From Sphingomonas alpina (GTDB lineage Bacteria > Pseudomonadota > Alphaproteobacteria > Sphingomonadales > Sphingomonadaceae): a stretch of DNA of 64,000 nt. The DNA is taken from positions 1,178,001 to 1,242,000 of the forward strand of contig NZ_CP061038.1 of the NCBI RefSeq assembly GCF_014490665.1, read 5' to 3'. The notes under the pieces were generated by a model. That model was not told where the DNA came from. It ran no database searches and saw only the letters and a list, made by a program, of their open reading frames with translations. Made by a program: the position numbers and the translations under genes. Positions 17,072-26,035 of this stretch are shown in pieces (within the stretch, counting starts at the first letter, position 1; every line of letters starts with the position of its first letter).

Positions 17072-17953
17072 TCAAGTGCCGGTTATGGCCTCGGCTTTTG
17101 CCGGCACAGGATCGCGGCGTGGCCGGAAACGCCGCCACGCCAGCCAGCCGAGCACTATGATCACGCCCGGCGGGCCGAAGATCGCGATCAGGCCAAGCAC
17201 CACCGCGATGGTGATCTGGACCGAGCCGATCCCGGTATCGAGCGCACTGCTGAGCGGGGCGCTGGCGTCGAAGCCGCGGATCGCCTTGCCCGATTCGTAT
17301 TGGAAGGTCATCGGCGTGGTGGCGAGGCTCTCGCGCTGTTCGGCCCGGCTGTCATCGGTCGCGCTGATCGTCTGTACGATCTCCGCGCGCTGCCGCTGCA
17401 ATTCGGCGCGCTCGCTCGCGCTCAGCTTGGGTTTGGCCAGCTCGGTGTCGATACGGCGCAGCTCATCCGCCGCGCGGCTCCGCTGCGTGGTGAGCCGGCC
17501 GATCTCCGCGCCGGCGTCGGTGCCGGTGATCTCGGCATCGACCAGCGCGCCCTTGGCCGTGGTGACCTGGGCGATGGCATTCTTGCCGAACTCGCGCGCG
17601 ATCGCCGGATCGAGCTTGAACGACAGCATCGCCTCGATATTGTTCTCGCCAAGCAGGCGATACCGCATGCCGGTGATCCGACACCGCGCAATGCCGAGCT
17701 TCTCGCACGCTGTCGCATGCGCTTCCTGCGAGGCTGAAATGCTCGTCGACGGCAGGCGGAAGGCGTAGCGATAGGTGAAGGCGACGCCGGGTGCGGCGGT
17801 CACCGCAATGCCCGGTGGCGGCGACTCGGCAAGATCATAATTGGCCCGCGCCCCAGTGCTGTCGGCTTGGGCGACGGGTGCTTCGCGATGCTCGGGAGCG
17901 GGGCTGCAGGCTGAAAGCGCGAGGGGTATTGATACCAACAGCAAGCCACGCAT
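17072..17953 (-). CDS. DUF4349-type lipoprotein
   Basis: This 293-residue protein starts with a lipoprotein signal (LALSACS, lipobox LSAC at residues 13-16). It then has a soluble domain, a coiled-coil stretch rich in Q, E and R (about residues 145-200: TTQRSRAADELRR, SASERAELQRQRAE), and a C-terminal helix IAVVLGLIAIFGPPGVIIVLGWLAW. The layout matches DUF4349 proteins, cell-envelope proteins of unknown role. No operon partner is evident. Confidence 0.75.
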   Translation of the reverse strand: MRGLLLVSIPLALSACSPAPEHREAPVAQADSTGARANYDLAESPPPGIAVTAAPGVAFTYRYAFRLPSTSISASQEAHATACEKLGIARCRITGMRYRLLGENNIEAMLSFKLDPAIAREFGKNAIAQVTTAKGALVDAEITGTDAGAEIGRLTTQRSRAADELRRIDTELAKPKLSASERAELQRQRAEIVQTISATDDSRAEQRESLATTPMTFQYESGKAIRGFDASAPLSSALDTGIGSVQITIAVVLGLIAIFGPPGVIIVLGWLAWRRFRPRRDPVPAKAEAITGT

Positions 17954-18017
17954 CGCCGATCTCCCGTTGAATTAGATACAACATCACATCGATGGAGCAT
18001 CAAGTCAACGCGGAAAA

Positions 18018-18944
18018 CTAACGCTTTGCCGCACCTCTTTGCTGGAGCGCGTCGCGGATCAGGCGCTTGCTTTCCTGCCAGGCTGCGCTTTCCGGCGCGA
18101 CCAGTTCGACATGGCCGGTTTTCGGCACGATGTGCAGCACGGCCCGGTCGCCGGCTTTCTTCGCCTGCGCTTCATATCCCGTGCCGAGCCGGATCGGGAT
18201 GATCTTGTCCTCAATGCCATTGACCAGGTCCTGCGCCAGGCGAAGCGGCAACAGGCGCGGGACGGAGGTGTCGGCATAAACGTCGGGCCGGGTGGCGGAG
18301 GGCGCCCCGACCAGTTGCGCGACCACCTCGACGCCGCAGCCATTGTCCGGGCTGGCGGCGGTCGCTTCGAGGTCGGGCAGGCCGCCAAGGCTGACGACAT
18401 GCGCAATCCCGATCGGCTTGCCGTGACGGAGCGGGCTGTGTTCGGGCAGGTTGGGACGGGCCGCGAGCCACAGCGCGAGATGCCCGCCGGCCGAATGCCC
18501 GACCGCGACGATCCGCCTGGTATCGAGGTGAAAGCGCGCGGCATGGTCGCGCAGCGCATCGGCCGCCGCAGCCGCATCGAGAAAGGTGCCGGGATAGCCG
18601 CCGCCGCTGCGGTCGACGCCACGATAGTCGATATTCCACACCGCGATCCCGTCGCGGCGCAGATCGTCGGCGATCCAGTTCATCAGGCTGCGATCGGCGA
18701 TGCTGGTCGTCCAGCAGCCGCCATGCACCATCAAGACTGTTGGGTGAGGGCCGTTCCCGGCGGGCAGCCACACATCGACCTTCTGCATATGGTCGGGGCC
18801 ATAGGCGATCGTCGCGTCAGGGCTGGGCTGGGTGCGGCCGGTCAGGTCGGGCCAGGTGAGCAATTTCCGGTCGGCAGCAGAAGTCATGGACGGGGTGAAC
18901 GCGAGAAGCGCGAGCAGGGCAAGCCGGAACATGCCTATTGCCAT
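18018..18944 (-). CDS. Secreted alpha/beta-hydrolase (esterase/BD-FAE-like)
   Basis: This 308-residue protein has a signal peptide ending in TSA. The oxyanion region is MVHGGCW, the nucleophile motif GHSAGGHLA (Ser in GxSxG) and the catalytic histidine lies in KTGHVEL near the C-terminus. This set is that of the hormone-sensitive-lipase-like and kynurenine-formamidase-like esterases. Start alternatives are ATG 18944 and ATG 18932. It has no close operon partner. Substrate unknown. Confidence 0.85.
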   Translation of the reverse strand: MAIGMFRLALLALLAFTPSMTSAADRKLLTWPDLTGRTQPSPDATIAYGPDHMQKVDVWLPAGNGPHPTVLMVHGGCWTTSIADRSLMNWIADDLRRDGIAVWNIDYRGVDRSGGGYPGTFLDAAAAADALRDHAARFHLDTRRIVAVGHSAGGHLALWLAARPNLPEHSPLRHGKPIGIAHVVSLGGLPDLEATAASPDNGCGVEVVAQLVGAPSATRPDVYADTSVPRLLPLRLAQDLVNGIEDKIIPIRLGTGYEAQAKKAGDRAVLHIVPKTGHVELVAPESAAWQESKRLIRDALQQRGAAKR

Positions 18945-19054
18945 AGTCGTCGGCCGGGGCGCTGTCGAAGTCCGCTTATGCCGCAGGCTGTCGGCGCGGG
19001 CTCAGCTATTGGTCGTGCCGGCCACCTGGTGGCGGCCGGCAACGGATCGTGCGA

Positions 19055-19225
19055 TCAATGTTTGAGGCTCGTCTTCGCCTGCGATCCGGCGCGCCAAGGG
19101 GCGTCGAACTGACGGGCGTTGAGTCGCTCAAGGCCGGCCATGAAGCTGCGGATGGCCTTATTGATCGAGGCGGTCAGGTCGCCGTGATGGTCGGCCCAAG
19201 CCTGGCTGTGAAAATCGTCACGCAT
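19055..19225 (-). CDS. Small 56-residue protein, divergent from a LysR gene
   Basis: ATG 19225 is preceded on the minus strand by AAGGAGACAAGCA, a strong ribosome binding site at good spacing. The product is 56 residues and mostly helical in character, with charged and aromatic residues (AWADHHGDL, INKAIRSFMAGLERL, FDAPWRAG). It ends at TGA 19055-19057. It is divergent from the LysR gene that starts at 19307, so it may be that regulator's target. I recognise no family. Confidence comes from the ribosome site and the regulator context. Confidence 0.6.
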   Translation of the reverse strand: MRDDFHSQAWADHHGDLTASINKAIRSFMAGLERLNARQFDAPWRAGSQAKTSLKH

Positions 19226-19306
19226 TGCTTGTCTCCTTGCCGGGCTGTGCTGCCGACACTCGTGTTATGCCGCTCCTGCCGAATCGCCGCCAACAAATCG
19301 TTGGAC

Positions 19307-20251
19307 ATGATCAACAAGCTGACCTTATCAATTCGCCATGCGCCGCATCCCCCTCTCGCTGCCGTCCGCGTGTTCGAAGCGGCCGCGCGTCACGAGAATT
19401 TCACCGCTGCTTCGGTCGAGCTCGGCATGACTCAGGCCGCGGTCAGCTATCAGATCAAACTGCTCGAGGAGCGGCTCGGCGTGCCGCTGTTCCGTCGCGA
19501 AAAAAAGCGCGTGCTGCTGACCGATGCGGGACGGCGCATTTCGCCCCAGGTGGTGCGCGCGTTCGACGCCCTCGATTCGGCCTTCGGCTCGATCCGGGCG
19601 GAGGATGAGGCATTGCTCACCGTGTCCACCACCAACACCTTCGCCAATACCTGGCTCGCATGGCGGCTGGGCGGGTTCCAGATGGCGTATTCGGACATGG
19701 CGGTGCGGTTGCTGACCAGCGACGTGTTGAGCGATTTCGTGTCGGGCGATGTCGATGTGGCGATCCGCACGGGGCAGGGGGAATGGCCGGACCTTGCCCG
19801 GGAATTGCTGCTGCCGATCGACTTCACGCCGATGTGCAGCCCGGATTTCCTCGCCCAGCATGGCGGCAAGATCCTGCCCGCCGACCTGACCTCCCTGCCG
19901 CAGATCAGCCCGCAGGATACGTGGTGGTCGCTATGGTTGCGCGAAGCGGGCATCGATGTTCCCCAGGGCCCGCCGCGGCTCGGCGTGCGGCTCGATTCGC
20001 AAGCGCATGAGGGTCATGCCGCCATGGCCGGGCAGGGCGTGGCGATGCTCACGCCCTTCTTCTGGCGCAACGACATTGCCGAGGGGCGGCTGGTGCGGCT
20101 GTCGGATCAGGCGTCGACGCGCGGCTATGCCTATTGGCTGGTCTATCCCGAGCATCGCCGCAACACGCCCAAGATCCGGCGTTTCCGCGACTGGCTGGTG
20201 AGCGAGATCGCGCGCGACCGCGGGCTGGATGCGCTGCCGCCAAAGGGGTGA
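19307..20251 (+). CDS. LysR-family regulator, GcvA-like
   Basis: This 314-residue protein has an N-terminal winged helix-turn-helix: PLAAVRVFEAAARHENFTAA, SVELGMTQAAVSYQIKLLEE, VPLFRREKKRVLLT. This pattern belongs to the GcvA-like LysR subgroup. The effector-binding domain follows, with VDVAIRTGQGEWPD typical of the subgroup. ATG 19307 is chosen: the frame is open further upstream but runs antisense through the divergent 56-residue gene. It probably regulates that neighbour or itself. The ligand is unknown. Confidence 0.9.
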   Translation: MINKLTLSIRHAPHPPLAAVRVFEAAARHENFTAASVELGMTQAAVSYQIKLLEERLGVPLFRREKKRVLLTDAGRRISPQVVRAFDALDSAFGSIRAEDEALLTVSTTNTFANTWLAWRLGGFQMAYSDMAVRLLTSDVLSDFVSGDVDVAIRTGQGEWPDLARELLLPIDFTPMCSPDFLAQHGGKILPADLTSLPQISPQDTWWSLWLREAGIDVPQGPPRLGVRLDSQAHEGHAAMAGQGVAMLTPFFWRNDIAEGRLVRLSDQASTRGYAYWLVYPEHRRNTPKIRRFRDWLVSEIARDRGLDALPPKG

Positions 20252-20352
20252 TCCGCCAATTCGTGAAGCGACGCTTTGGCGCAATGCGGGATGTTTTTCG
20301 GCACGCGACTTCGTAGACTGTTTCCGGCGGATCGTCCGCAAAGGAGAAGGAT

Positions 20353-20559
20353 ATGACACGGATCGCGTTGGCGATCGCTCTGGCAGGTGTTGCGGTGACG
20401 TCGGCAATCCCGGCCAACGCGAAGGTCTGCCGTACCTATGTTCGTGGTCATCATGTCAAATGTCACAAGGCGTTCCGCCCGAGCGTCAATTTCAAGCGGA
20501 AACACCCGATCAAGGTCGTCCGTTGCCGCACTCGGGCGGGTCACAACGTCAAATGCTGA
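20353..20559 (+). CDS. Small secreted protein with a duplicated Cys motif
   Basis: This 68-residue protein has a clean signal peptide (cleavage near ANA-KVC) and a mature part of about 45 residues. The mature part is strongly basic and contains two related segments: CRT-YVRGHHVKC and CRT-RAGHNVKC. Four cysteines could form two disulfides. AAAGGAGAAGGAT precedes the ATG, an excellent ribosome site, and a factor-independent terminator follows. So it is a well-defined single-gene unit. Family unknown; small basic disulfide proteins of this kind can be envelope-binding or antimicrobial, but nothing proves that. Confidence 0.8.
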   Translation: MTRIALAIALAGVAVTSAIPANAKVCRTYVRGHHVKCHKAFRPSVNFKRKHPIKVVRCRTRAGHNVKC

Positions 20560-20571
20560 TCTGATGACGAT

Positions 20572-20608
20572 AAAGGGCCGCATTTCCGAAAGGAGGCGCG
20601 GCCCTTTT
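20572..20608 (+). terminator. Factor-independent terminator
   Basis: AAAGGGCCGC (20572-20581) pairs perfectly with GCGGCCCTTT (20598-20607), and the stem ends in TTTT. It lies 13 nt after the small secreted-protein gene. Confidence 0.85.
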
Positions 20609-20727
20609 CCAATGCCGGGATCATTTGTGGAACCAAGGCCGCGTCCGGCGGTTCAAGGCGGCGGCAGCGTTGATGACTGTGTTCGTATAATCAACGCTTT
20701 ATGGCCATCTCGACCCGGAGGTGAGGC

Positions 20728-21270
20728 ATGGGCATCAGATCCGTTCCAGCGACTTGCCTGATCTTGCCGGCCCTGATCCTATCTGCCCCGATCTTATCCG
20801 TCCCGATCTCTTTGGCGGCGCCGGCTTCGGCATCTTCCGCCCCCGATCAAGCGGCGCTCGCCGGGCGAGAATTGGCGCATCCCCCCGTCAAAGGTTCGGC
20901 AGGGCCCTATCGTGCCGTGACGCTTACCCTGACCCGGCCGGCGGAACCGTTCGGCGCTCCCTTCACGGGCATGCTCGACATTGGCCGGGGTAAACGGCTC
21001 ATCCTGGCCGGTCCGGACGAGAATGCGGATTTTTTCCAGGTCGAACCAAAGGCGGTGCTGTTTGTCCCCACTGCTCGATCGCGGAGCAATGATATCGTGA
21101 TCCTTTACGATAGCAGCCGGATCGGCCCGCAACATGGCACCCAGCACCGCGCGCTGGTCTATCGCATCGACGCGACGAAGGCCCTGCGCTGCCCCGATAT
21201 CGAGCGACGACTGGAGGGGGCGGCAAATGCCGCAACCGTGCGCGCCCGGCTTGGCAGGAGAAAAGGGTGA
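20728..21270 (+). CDS. Secreted protein of unknown function, coupled to a muramidase
   Basis: This 180-residue protein has an N-terminal hydrophobic signal (CLILPALILSAPILSVPISLAAPASA). GGAGGTGAGGC precedes the ATG. The mature region has no motif I recognise; it shows alternating hydrophobic strands (AVLFVPTARS, DIVILYDSS, HRALVYRID), suggesting a beta-rich fold. Its TGA overlaps the GTG of the following muramidase gene (GTGA), so the two proteins are made together. A role as a periplasmic partner, regulator or inhibitor of the muramidase is possible but is inference. Confidence 0.75.
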   Translation: MGIRSVPATCLILPALILSAPILSVPISLAAPASASSAPDQAALAGRELAHPPVKGSAGPYRAVTLTLTRPAEPFGAPFTGMLDIGRGKRLILAGPDENADFFQVEPKAVLFVPTARSRSNDIVILYDSSRIGPQHGTQHRALVYRIDATKALRCPDIERRLEGAANAATVRARLGRRKG

Positions 21271-22247
21271 CCATCCCTTATCCCGCGGCTCTGGGCGCGA
21301 TCCGGACGGGTTCGACCAGCCAGTTGCGGCAGGTGTTCGAAGCATTGACGGTGGCGGAAAGCGTTGAGCTCGGCACTTTTATCGGCCCGCAACGCTTGCG
21401 GGCCATCACGGTGTACCCGGCCATGGTCACCGCCTTTCGCCCGCTGCCGGAGCCGATCGATACCGTGGCGATCTTGTCGGAGATTGGCCGGCAGGCGTTC
21501 AACGATCCGGCCGGATTGCTTCTGCCGCTGCGCCCCGACCCGGCCCTGGTCGAACAGGTCCGCCTGGCGTTGCTGGATGTCGAGCGGCGGCGGCGCGTCG
21601 GACCCTTGCTGACCATGCCGACCGACGTGACCGCGACGCTGCCCACGCCGACGGGCATCCCGCCGGCATTGACCGAGGCCGATTATTCGACCGCCGCGAC
21701 TCAGCAAAATGTCGAGGTTGCCGCGATCAAGGCGGTGGCGGTCGTCGAAAGCGGCGGGCGATCCGGTTTCGACAGTCAGGGCCGGCCCAAAATCCTGTTC
21801 GAAGCGCATCATTTCAGCGGCCATTCGGGCAATCGTTTCAACACCACTCATCCCCATCTGTCGGTACCGGCCCGCCAATGGCGGACGGCAAGCAATTATT
21901 ATGGCTGGGATCAATATCAGCGCTTGCGCGAAGCCATGGTCCTGGATGTCGATGCGGCGTTGAAATCGGCATCCTGGGGCAAGTTTCAGGTGCTGGGATC
22001 CAACCATAGCGGCTGGCCCAATGTCCGCAGCTTCGTGGAGGCGATGTATGTCTCGGAGGCCAACCACCTGAGATCCTTTGTCGCGTTCTGCAACGACAAC
22101 AACCTGATGGGCTTTGTTCGCACGAAGGACTGGCTCTCTTTCGCACTTGGCTACAACGGCCAGAGCCAGCAAGGATATGATCAGCGCATGGCCACGGCTT
22201 ACCTGGCGGCCGGCGGCACGCCACCGGCGCCGCGGGCTCGCCGGTGA
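21267..22247 (+). CDS. N-acetylmuramidase-domain protein (DUF3380-like)
   Basis: This 326-residue protein has an N-terminal domain of unknown type (about 1-125) and a C-terminal muramidase domain: VAAIKAVAVVESGGRSGF (putative catalytic Glu), KILFEAHHFSGHSG, SASWGKFQVLGSNH and FALGYNGQSQQGYD, all characteristic of the DUF3380 peptidoglycan-hydrolase family seen in endolysins and some secreted effectors. It starts at GTG 21267 with GGAG upstream. No signal peptide is seen. Coupled to a secreted protein. It might be a phage remnant, an effector, or a housekeeping cell-wall enzyme; no phage genes are nearby. Confidence 0.82.
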   Translation: MTIPYPAALGAIRTGSTSQLRQVFEALTVAESVELGTFIGPQRLRAITVYPAMVTAFRPLPEPIDTVAILSEIGRQAFNDPAGLLLPLRPDPALVEQVRLALLDVERRRRVGPLLTMPTDVTATLPTPTGIPPALTEADYSTAATQQNVEVAAIKAVAVVESGGRSGFDSQGRPKILFEAHHFSGHSGNRFNTTHPHLSVPARQWRTASNYYGWDQYQRLREAMVLDVDAALKSASWGKFQVLGSNHSGWPNVRSFVEAMYVSEANHLRSFVAFCNDNNLMGFVRTKDWLSFALGYNGQSQQGYDQRMATAYLAAGGTPPAPRARR

Positions 22248-22446
22248 AGCAAGGCGTGGTGGATGGGCTTTGTTGTCAACCGGCGGATGAGTGAGAATTC
22301 CACCGAATGTTTCGAGCCTCCGAATGCCCGACACTCTGGAGGTGGCTATTTGAGCTCTTTGCCAAGCGGGGAATTGGCTGCTTTACGCCGGGTTTTCGCT
22401 GTTCAATGCGACGTTCGCTGACCCCGGAAGCCGTCCTGCAGGCCGG

Positions 22447-22773
22447 TTAGGGATGCTTCTTTTCCTTATCGATCAGGACCGCCTGCTGCCATCGGCTTGG
22501 CGGCTTGTCGGTGCGGTGAATGCAGCCCACCCAGCAGCAGGGCCGCTTCTTTCCCTCCGCCAATTCCTCGCAAGTTCGCTCGATCCGACGCGCGCGCGTC
22601 ATTGACTGCTTCGCGTCATCGACCCAGCAGATGAATTCATTCCGCCCCAGCGGCGTGAGGCGTTCCCACAGCGCAAGGATTTCGGGATCCGATCGAATTG
22701 CGGCCTGAAGGTCGTCACCTGCCTGATGGACGGTGCCATGGGGGAAAATATCTGCCACGAGACCTCCAGGCAT
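22447..22773 (-). CDS. YdeI/OmpD-associated family protein
   Basis: This 108-residue protein contains the family's typical segment: LTPLGRNEFICWVDDAK, then RARRIERTCEELAEGKKRPCCW. Such proteins are small, cytosolic and of unclear function (the name comes from bacteriocin-protection and OmpD association studies). No clear ribosome site precedes ATG 22773. It stands alone between the muramidase and pip genes, with a 200-bp gap on the 5' side of the muramidase end where I see nothing. Confidence 0.75.
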   Translation of the reverse strand: MPGGLVADIFPHGTVHQAGDDLQAAIRSDPEILALWERLTPLGRNEFICWVDDAKQSMTRARRIERTCEELAEGKKRPCCWVGCIHRTDKPPSRWQQAVLIDKEKKHP

Positions 22774-22861
22774 TGGCGCCCCACAGCAGAGTTCATCAAC
22801 TCCGTCGGGCGAGCAGCTTTCGAGCTTACCGCTGGATCACGGAATGTCCACGCAGGGCCGT

Positions 22862-23953
22862 CTAGCGGATCGGCGCCAGCCCATCCATGATCGCGCTCAG
22901 CGCCAGCGCCGTCTGCAGCTCCATCGCGCTATGCCCGGCATTGGTCCGGACATAGCTGACCGGCGCCGCGCCGACCGCGGCCAGGGCATCGATCAGGCGT
23001 GATGCCTGGGTCAGCGGGCAGACCTGATCGAAGCGGCCATGCACGATATGCATCGGTATCCCGGCGATCCGGTCGACATTGCCGAGAATATAATCCGGCT
23101 CCAGGAACAGGTGGTTGGCGAAGAAATGGGCTTCGATCTGTGCGAAGGACAAGGCGAACTCGGCATCCCCGAACTTGCCCGCATCGTCGTCCTTGGGGAT
23201 CTGGTTGGAGATCGCCCCTTCCCAGATCGACCAGGCCAGCGCGGCGCGTAGCTGAAGCGCGCGGTCGGCGTCGCTCGCCGGAACCATGTCGAAGATCGCC
23301 TTGTACGCGCCCATCATGTCGCCGCGCTCGCCGGCGGGAATGACCTCGACGAACGCCTTCCATTCGTCGGGATAGGTGACGTAGCTACCCGGCTCGGTGA
23401 GCGCAAAAGGCGCCTCGGCAAAGGTCGCGGCATTGCCCTGGTACATGTAGTGCAGGTCTTCGCGCGCGCCGATGAAGATGCCGCGCAGAATCAGCGACGC
23501 AACATGCTGCGGGTGCCGGATCGCATAGACCAGCGACAGCGTGCTGCCCCAGCTGCCACCGAAAACATGCATCTTGCCGGTAATGCCGAGCGCCGCCCGC
23601 AGTGCGTTGATATCCTCCACCAGATAGTCGGTGGTGTTGCGGATCAGCGCGACGGTCGGGCCTGCCTTGGCGACGGTGGGCTCGCTCTTGCCGCATCCGC
23701 GCTGGTCGAACAGGATGATGCGATAGCGCGCGGGATCGAAGAAGCGCGCCATGACCGGCGCACAGGCGCCGCCCGGTCCGCCGTGCAGCACCATGACGGG
23801 CTCCCCGGCCGGGTTGCCATATTCCTCCCAGTAGAGCTTGTGATCGGGCGCGGTATCGACCTGAAGCAGCCCGCTCCGGTTGGGATCGGCCGCAGGATAT
23901 TTCCACTCGTCCGTGATTGCACTGGTGGCCTGAAGCCCGGAAAAATCGATCAT
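22862..23953 (-). CDS. pip: Prolyl iminopeptidase
   Basis: This 363-residue alpha/beta-hydrolase (peptidase family S33) removes N-terminal proline from peptides. Seen: oxyanion HGGPGGA, then FDQRGCGKSEP, the nucleophile in GGSWGSTLSL, the acidic residue region HGRFDQVCP and the histidine in NAGHSAME. Together these define prolyl iminopeptidases. The N-terminal ~40 residues (up to LYWEEYG) are slightly longer than the common form. No signal peptide; cytosolic. It fits a peptide-consuming lifestyle along with the genes at 1-5.5 kb, but is not linked to them. Confidence 0.93.
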   Translation of the reverse strand: MIDFSGLQATSAITDEWKYPAADPNRSGLLQVDTAPDHKLYWEEYGNPAGEPVMVLHGGPGGACAPVMARFFDPARYRIILFDQRGCGKSEPTVAKAGPTVALIRNTTDYLVEDINALRAALGITGKMHVFGGSWGSTLSLVYAIRHPQHVASLILRGIFIGAREDLHYMYQGNAATFAEAPFALTEPGSYVTYPDEWKAFVEVIPAGERGDMMGAYKAIFDMVPASDADRALQLRAALAWSIWEGAISNQIPKDDDAGKFGDAEFALSFAQIEAHFFANHLFLEPDYILGNVDRIAGIPMHIVHGRFDQVCPLTQASRLIDALAAVGAAPVSYVRTNAGHSAMELQTALALSAIMDGLAPIR

Positions 23954-24058
23954 ATCACCCTCGTCGCGTTATGCTGCGGCGGTTAGGCGCATCTGATATG
24001 CGCGGCAATCGCGATGAGGGGTGAGGCGCTCAAATGCCGCATTGCATGGCATAGCCGA

Positions 24059-24087
24059 GCTGTCGGCGTCGCATGAGCGCCGACAGC
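24059..24087 (-). terminator. Hairpin downstream of the NmrA-family gene
   Basis: GCTGTCGGCG (24059-24068) pairs perfectly with CGCCGACAGC (24078-24087). It lies about 25 nt beyond the stop of the minus-strand reductase gene. No T-run follows on that strand, so termination is only probable. Confidence 0.4.
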
Positions 24088-24110
24088 CAGCATTCAGTCA
24101 TGCAGAACGA

Positions 24111-24980
24111 TCAGGCCGAAGCGGCGATCTCCGCGGCGAAGTCGCGATAGGAGTGGAGCGGCCGTCCCAGCATGCCGGTCAGGCGATCGACATCCCCTGC
24201 CTCCGGGACCATGCCGTCCACCAGGAAACGCTCGGTCATCAGGCGCATGTCCAGCGCCATCCAGCTTGGTGCGTAATTTCGGAGGTTTTGCTCGAATGCA
24301 GCGGTATCATTGCCTCCGTAGTGGATCGTCCGCGCAAGAACATCCGACCAGATGGCAGCGATATTGGCACCGGTCAGCGTGTCGGGACCAACGACGTTGA
24401 TCCGCTTGAGGGGAAGCGGCTCACTTGCCTCCTCACGGCGAATGAGCTCGATGGCTGCGATCTCGCCGAGATCACGCACGTCGACCATCGCAAGGCCTTT
24501 ATCGCCGATCGGCATCGGATAGACACCGTGACCGAGCACCACATCCTTCACCGAGTGATCGTTATTGATGAAGTATGCAGGGCGCAGGATGGTGGCGTTG
24601 AAGCCCATCTGCTCGAGCATGCGCTCGACACTGAACTTGCCGGCGAAATGCGGCACGTTCACGTAGATGTCGCTGTGGATCACCGACAGGTAGACGATCC
24701 GCTCGATCCCGGCCTCGCGGGCCAGATTGAGGGCGATCAGCGCCTGGGTAAACTCGTCGGGCACCACCGCGTTGAGCAAGAACAGGGTGGACACGCCCGA
24801 GAAGGCAGCGCGCACCGCATCGACGTCAAGCAGGTCGCCTTTGGCGACGGCAACGCCGGCAGGTAAATTGGCCTTTGAGGGATCGCGGACGAGAGCGCGC
24901 ACATCAGCGCCGCGCTTGATCAACTGATCGACGACATTGCGGCCAACGGTTCCGGTCGCGCCGGTAACGAGGATAGTCAT
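24111..24980 (-). CDS. NmrA-family NAD(P)-binding protein
   Basis: This 289-residue protein starts with TILVTGATGTVGRNVVDQL, the dinucleotide-binding motif of atypical SDRs. ALVRDPSKANLPAGV and VSTLFLLNAVVPDEF are typical of NmrA/YtfG-like quinone reductases and redox sensors. ATG 24980 is preferred over the in-frame start eight codons upstream, because the fold begins directly there. It is divergent from a LysR gene that starts at 25084; LysR regulators commonly control such a neighbour, often in response to quinones or electrophiles. Confidence 0.88.
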   Translation of the reverse strand: MTILVTGATGTVGRNVVDQLIKRGADVRALVRDPSKANLPAGVAVAKGDLLDVDAVRAAFSGVSTLFLLNAVVPDEFTQALIALNLAREAGIERIVYLSVIHSDIYVNVPHFAGKFSVERMLEQMGFNATILRPAYFINNDHSVKDVVLGHGVYPMPIGDKGLAMVDVRDLGEIAAIELIRREEASEPLPLKRINVVGPDTLTGANIAAIWSDVLARTIHYGGNDTAAFEQNLRNYAPSWMALDMRLMTERFLVDGMVPEAGDVDRLTGMLGRPLHSYRDFAAEIAASA

Positions 24981-25083
24981 GTAGGTCACTCCTGCTTGTA
25001 TCAAATCGACAGCACATATTTAGGGATCCACAAACGCACCGGTAGCTGCCATATATGGACACCCCGTCTCACTGGTGGAACGC

Positions 25084-25977
25084 ATGGACATACTCGCCCT
25101 CACCGACTTCAACCTGGTCGCTCGGCATGGCGGTTTCGGAAAAGCGTCGCGCGCAACGGGCCGCCCCAAGGCAACGCTCTCCCGGCGCGTTGCCGAACTG
25201 GAGAGCAGTCTTGGCCTTCGCTTGTTTGAGCGCGGGGCACGTGCGCTCAAACTCACGCAGGAGGGAAAGGCGTTGCACGAGCGAACCGGCCCCTTGCTGA
25301 AGGAAGTAGAGGAAACGGTCGCGGTGGTTGCGTCGGGAGATGGGCGACCGCGTGGACATTTGCGGATCACTGCGCCGTTGCTCTTCGCTCAACTTGCGAT
25401 GGGGAAGCTGGCGGCAGGATTCACGCTCCGATATCCGGACGTAAGCCTGGAGGTCACGACCGAAGACCGGGCGGTCGACATGGTGGAGGAAGGGTATGAC
25501 CTGGCTATTCGCGTCAGCCCGCGTTCCGACGAAAGCTTGGTGGGACGGGTTTTCATGCGTGATCGGCTTGTGATCGTGGCGAGCCCGCAAGTGGCGCGAC
25601 CGCGAGACGGAGAGGTCGCTCCGGCGGTCGTGCGGGGCTCGGACAGCGGGCATTCGTCCTGGAACATCAAATCGGACGCGGGGCCGACAACGATCGCCTT
25701 CTCTCCAGTTCTCAGCCTTTCATCGCTCATCATGGTTCGCGATGCCGTCATCTCGGGTGTGGGTGCGGCACGGCTGCCGGTATCGCTCGTAAGCCATGAC
25801 CTGACCGCTGGCAGGTTAGTGCACTGGGCTGATGTCGATGCACCAGATACCGCCTTGTGGACGCTATATCCTTCGCGGCGCCTGTTGAACGCCCGCGTTT
25901 CCGCCTTTCTCGACTATCTCAGAGAAGCGTTCCCCAAGGGCACTCCCGACGAATTGGCAGCCTTTATTCGGACCTGA
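25084..25977 (+). CDS. LysR-family regulator
   Basis: This 297-residue protein has the LysR helix-turn-helix (LALTDFNLVARHGGFGKAS, RATGRPKATLSRRVAELES, LRLFERGARALKLTQEG) and an effector domain in the CrgA-like subgroup: VSLEVTTEDRAVDMVEEGYDLAIR. Start: ATG 25084 with GGTGG upstream; GTG 25075 is possible. It is divergent from the NmrA-family gene, which is its likely target; the shared gap is about 100 bp. Confidence 0.9.
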   Translation: MDILALTDFNLVARHGGFGKASRATGRPKATLSRRVAELESSLGLRLFERGARALKLTQEGKALHERTGPLLKEVEETVAVVASGDGRPRGHLRITAPLLFAQLAMGKLAAGFTLRYPDVSLEVTTEDRAVDMVEEGYDLAIRVSPRSDESLVGRVFMRDRLVIVASPQVARPRDGEVAPAVVRGSDSGHSSWNIKSDAGPTTIAFSPVLSLSSLIMVRDAVISGVGAARLPVSLVSHDLTAGRLVHWADVDAPDTALWTLYPSRRLLNARVSAFLDYLREAFPKGTPDELAAFIRT

Positions 25978-26035
25978 AGCACAGGTCTCATGCCGTATTT
26001 CCGGATAGAGAAACTTCGCAGATAATTTAGTATAG

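Noticed and set aside
21267..22247. Prophage lysis gene
   Set aside because: The muramidase has phage-type relatives, but no holin, structural or integrase gene is nearby, so a prophage is not supported.
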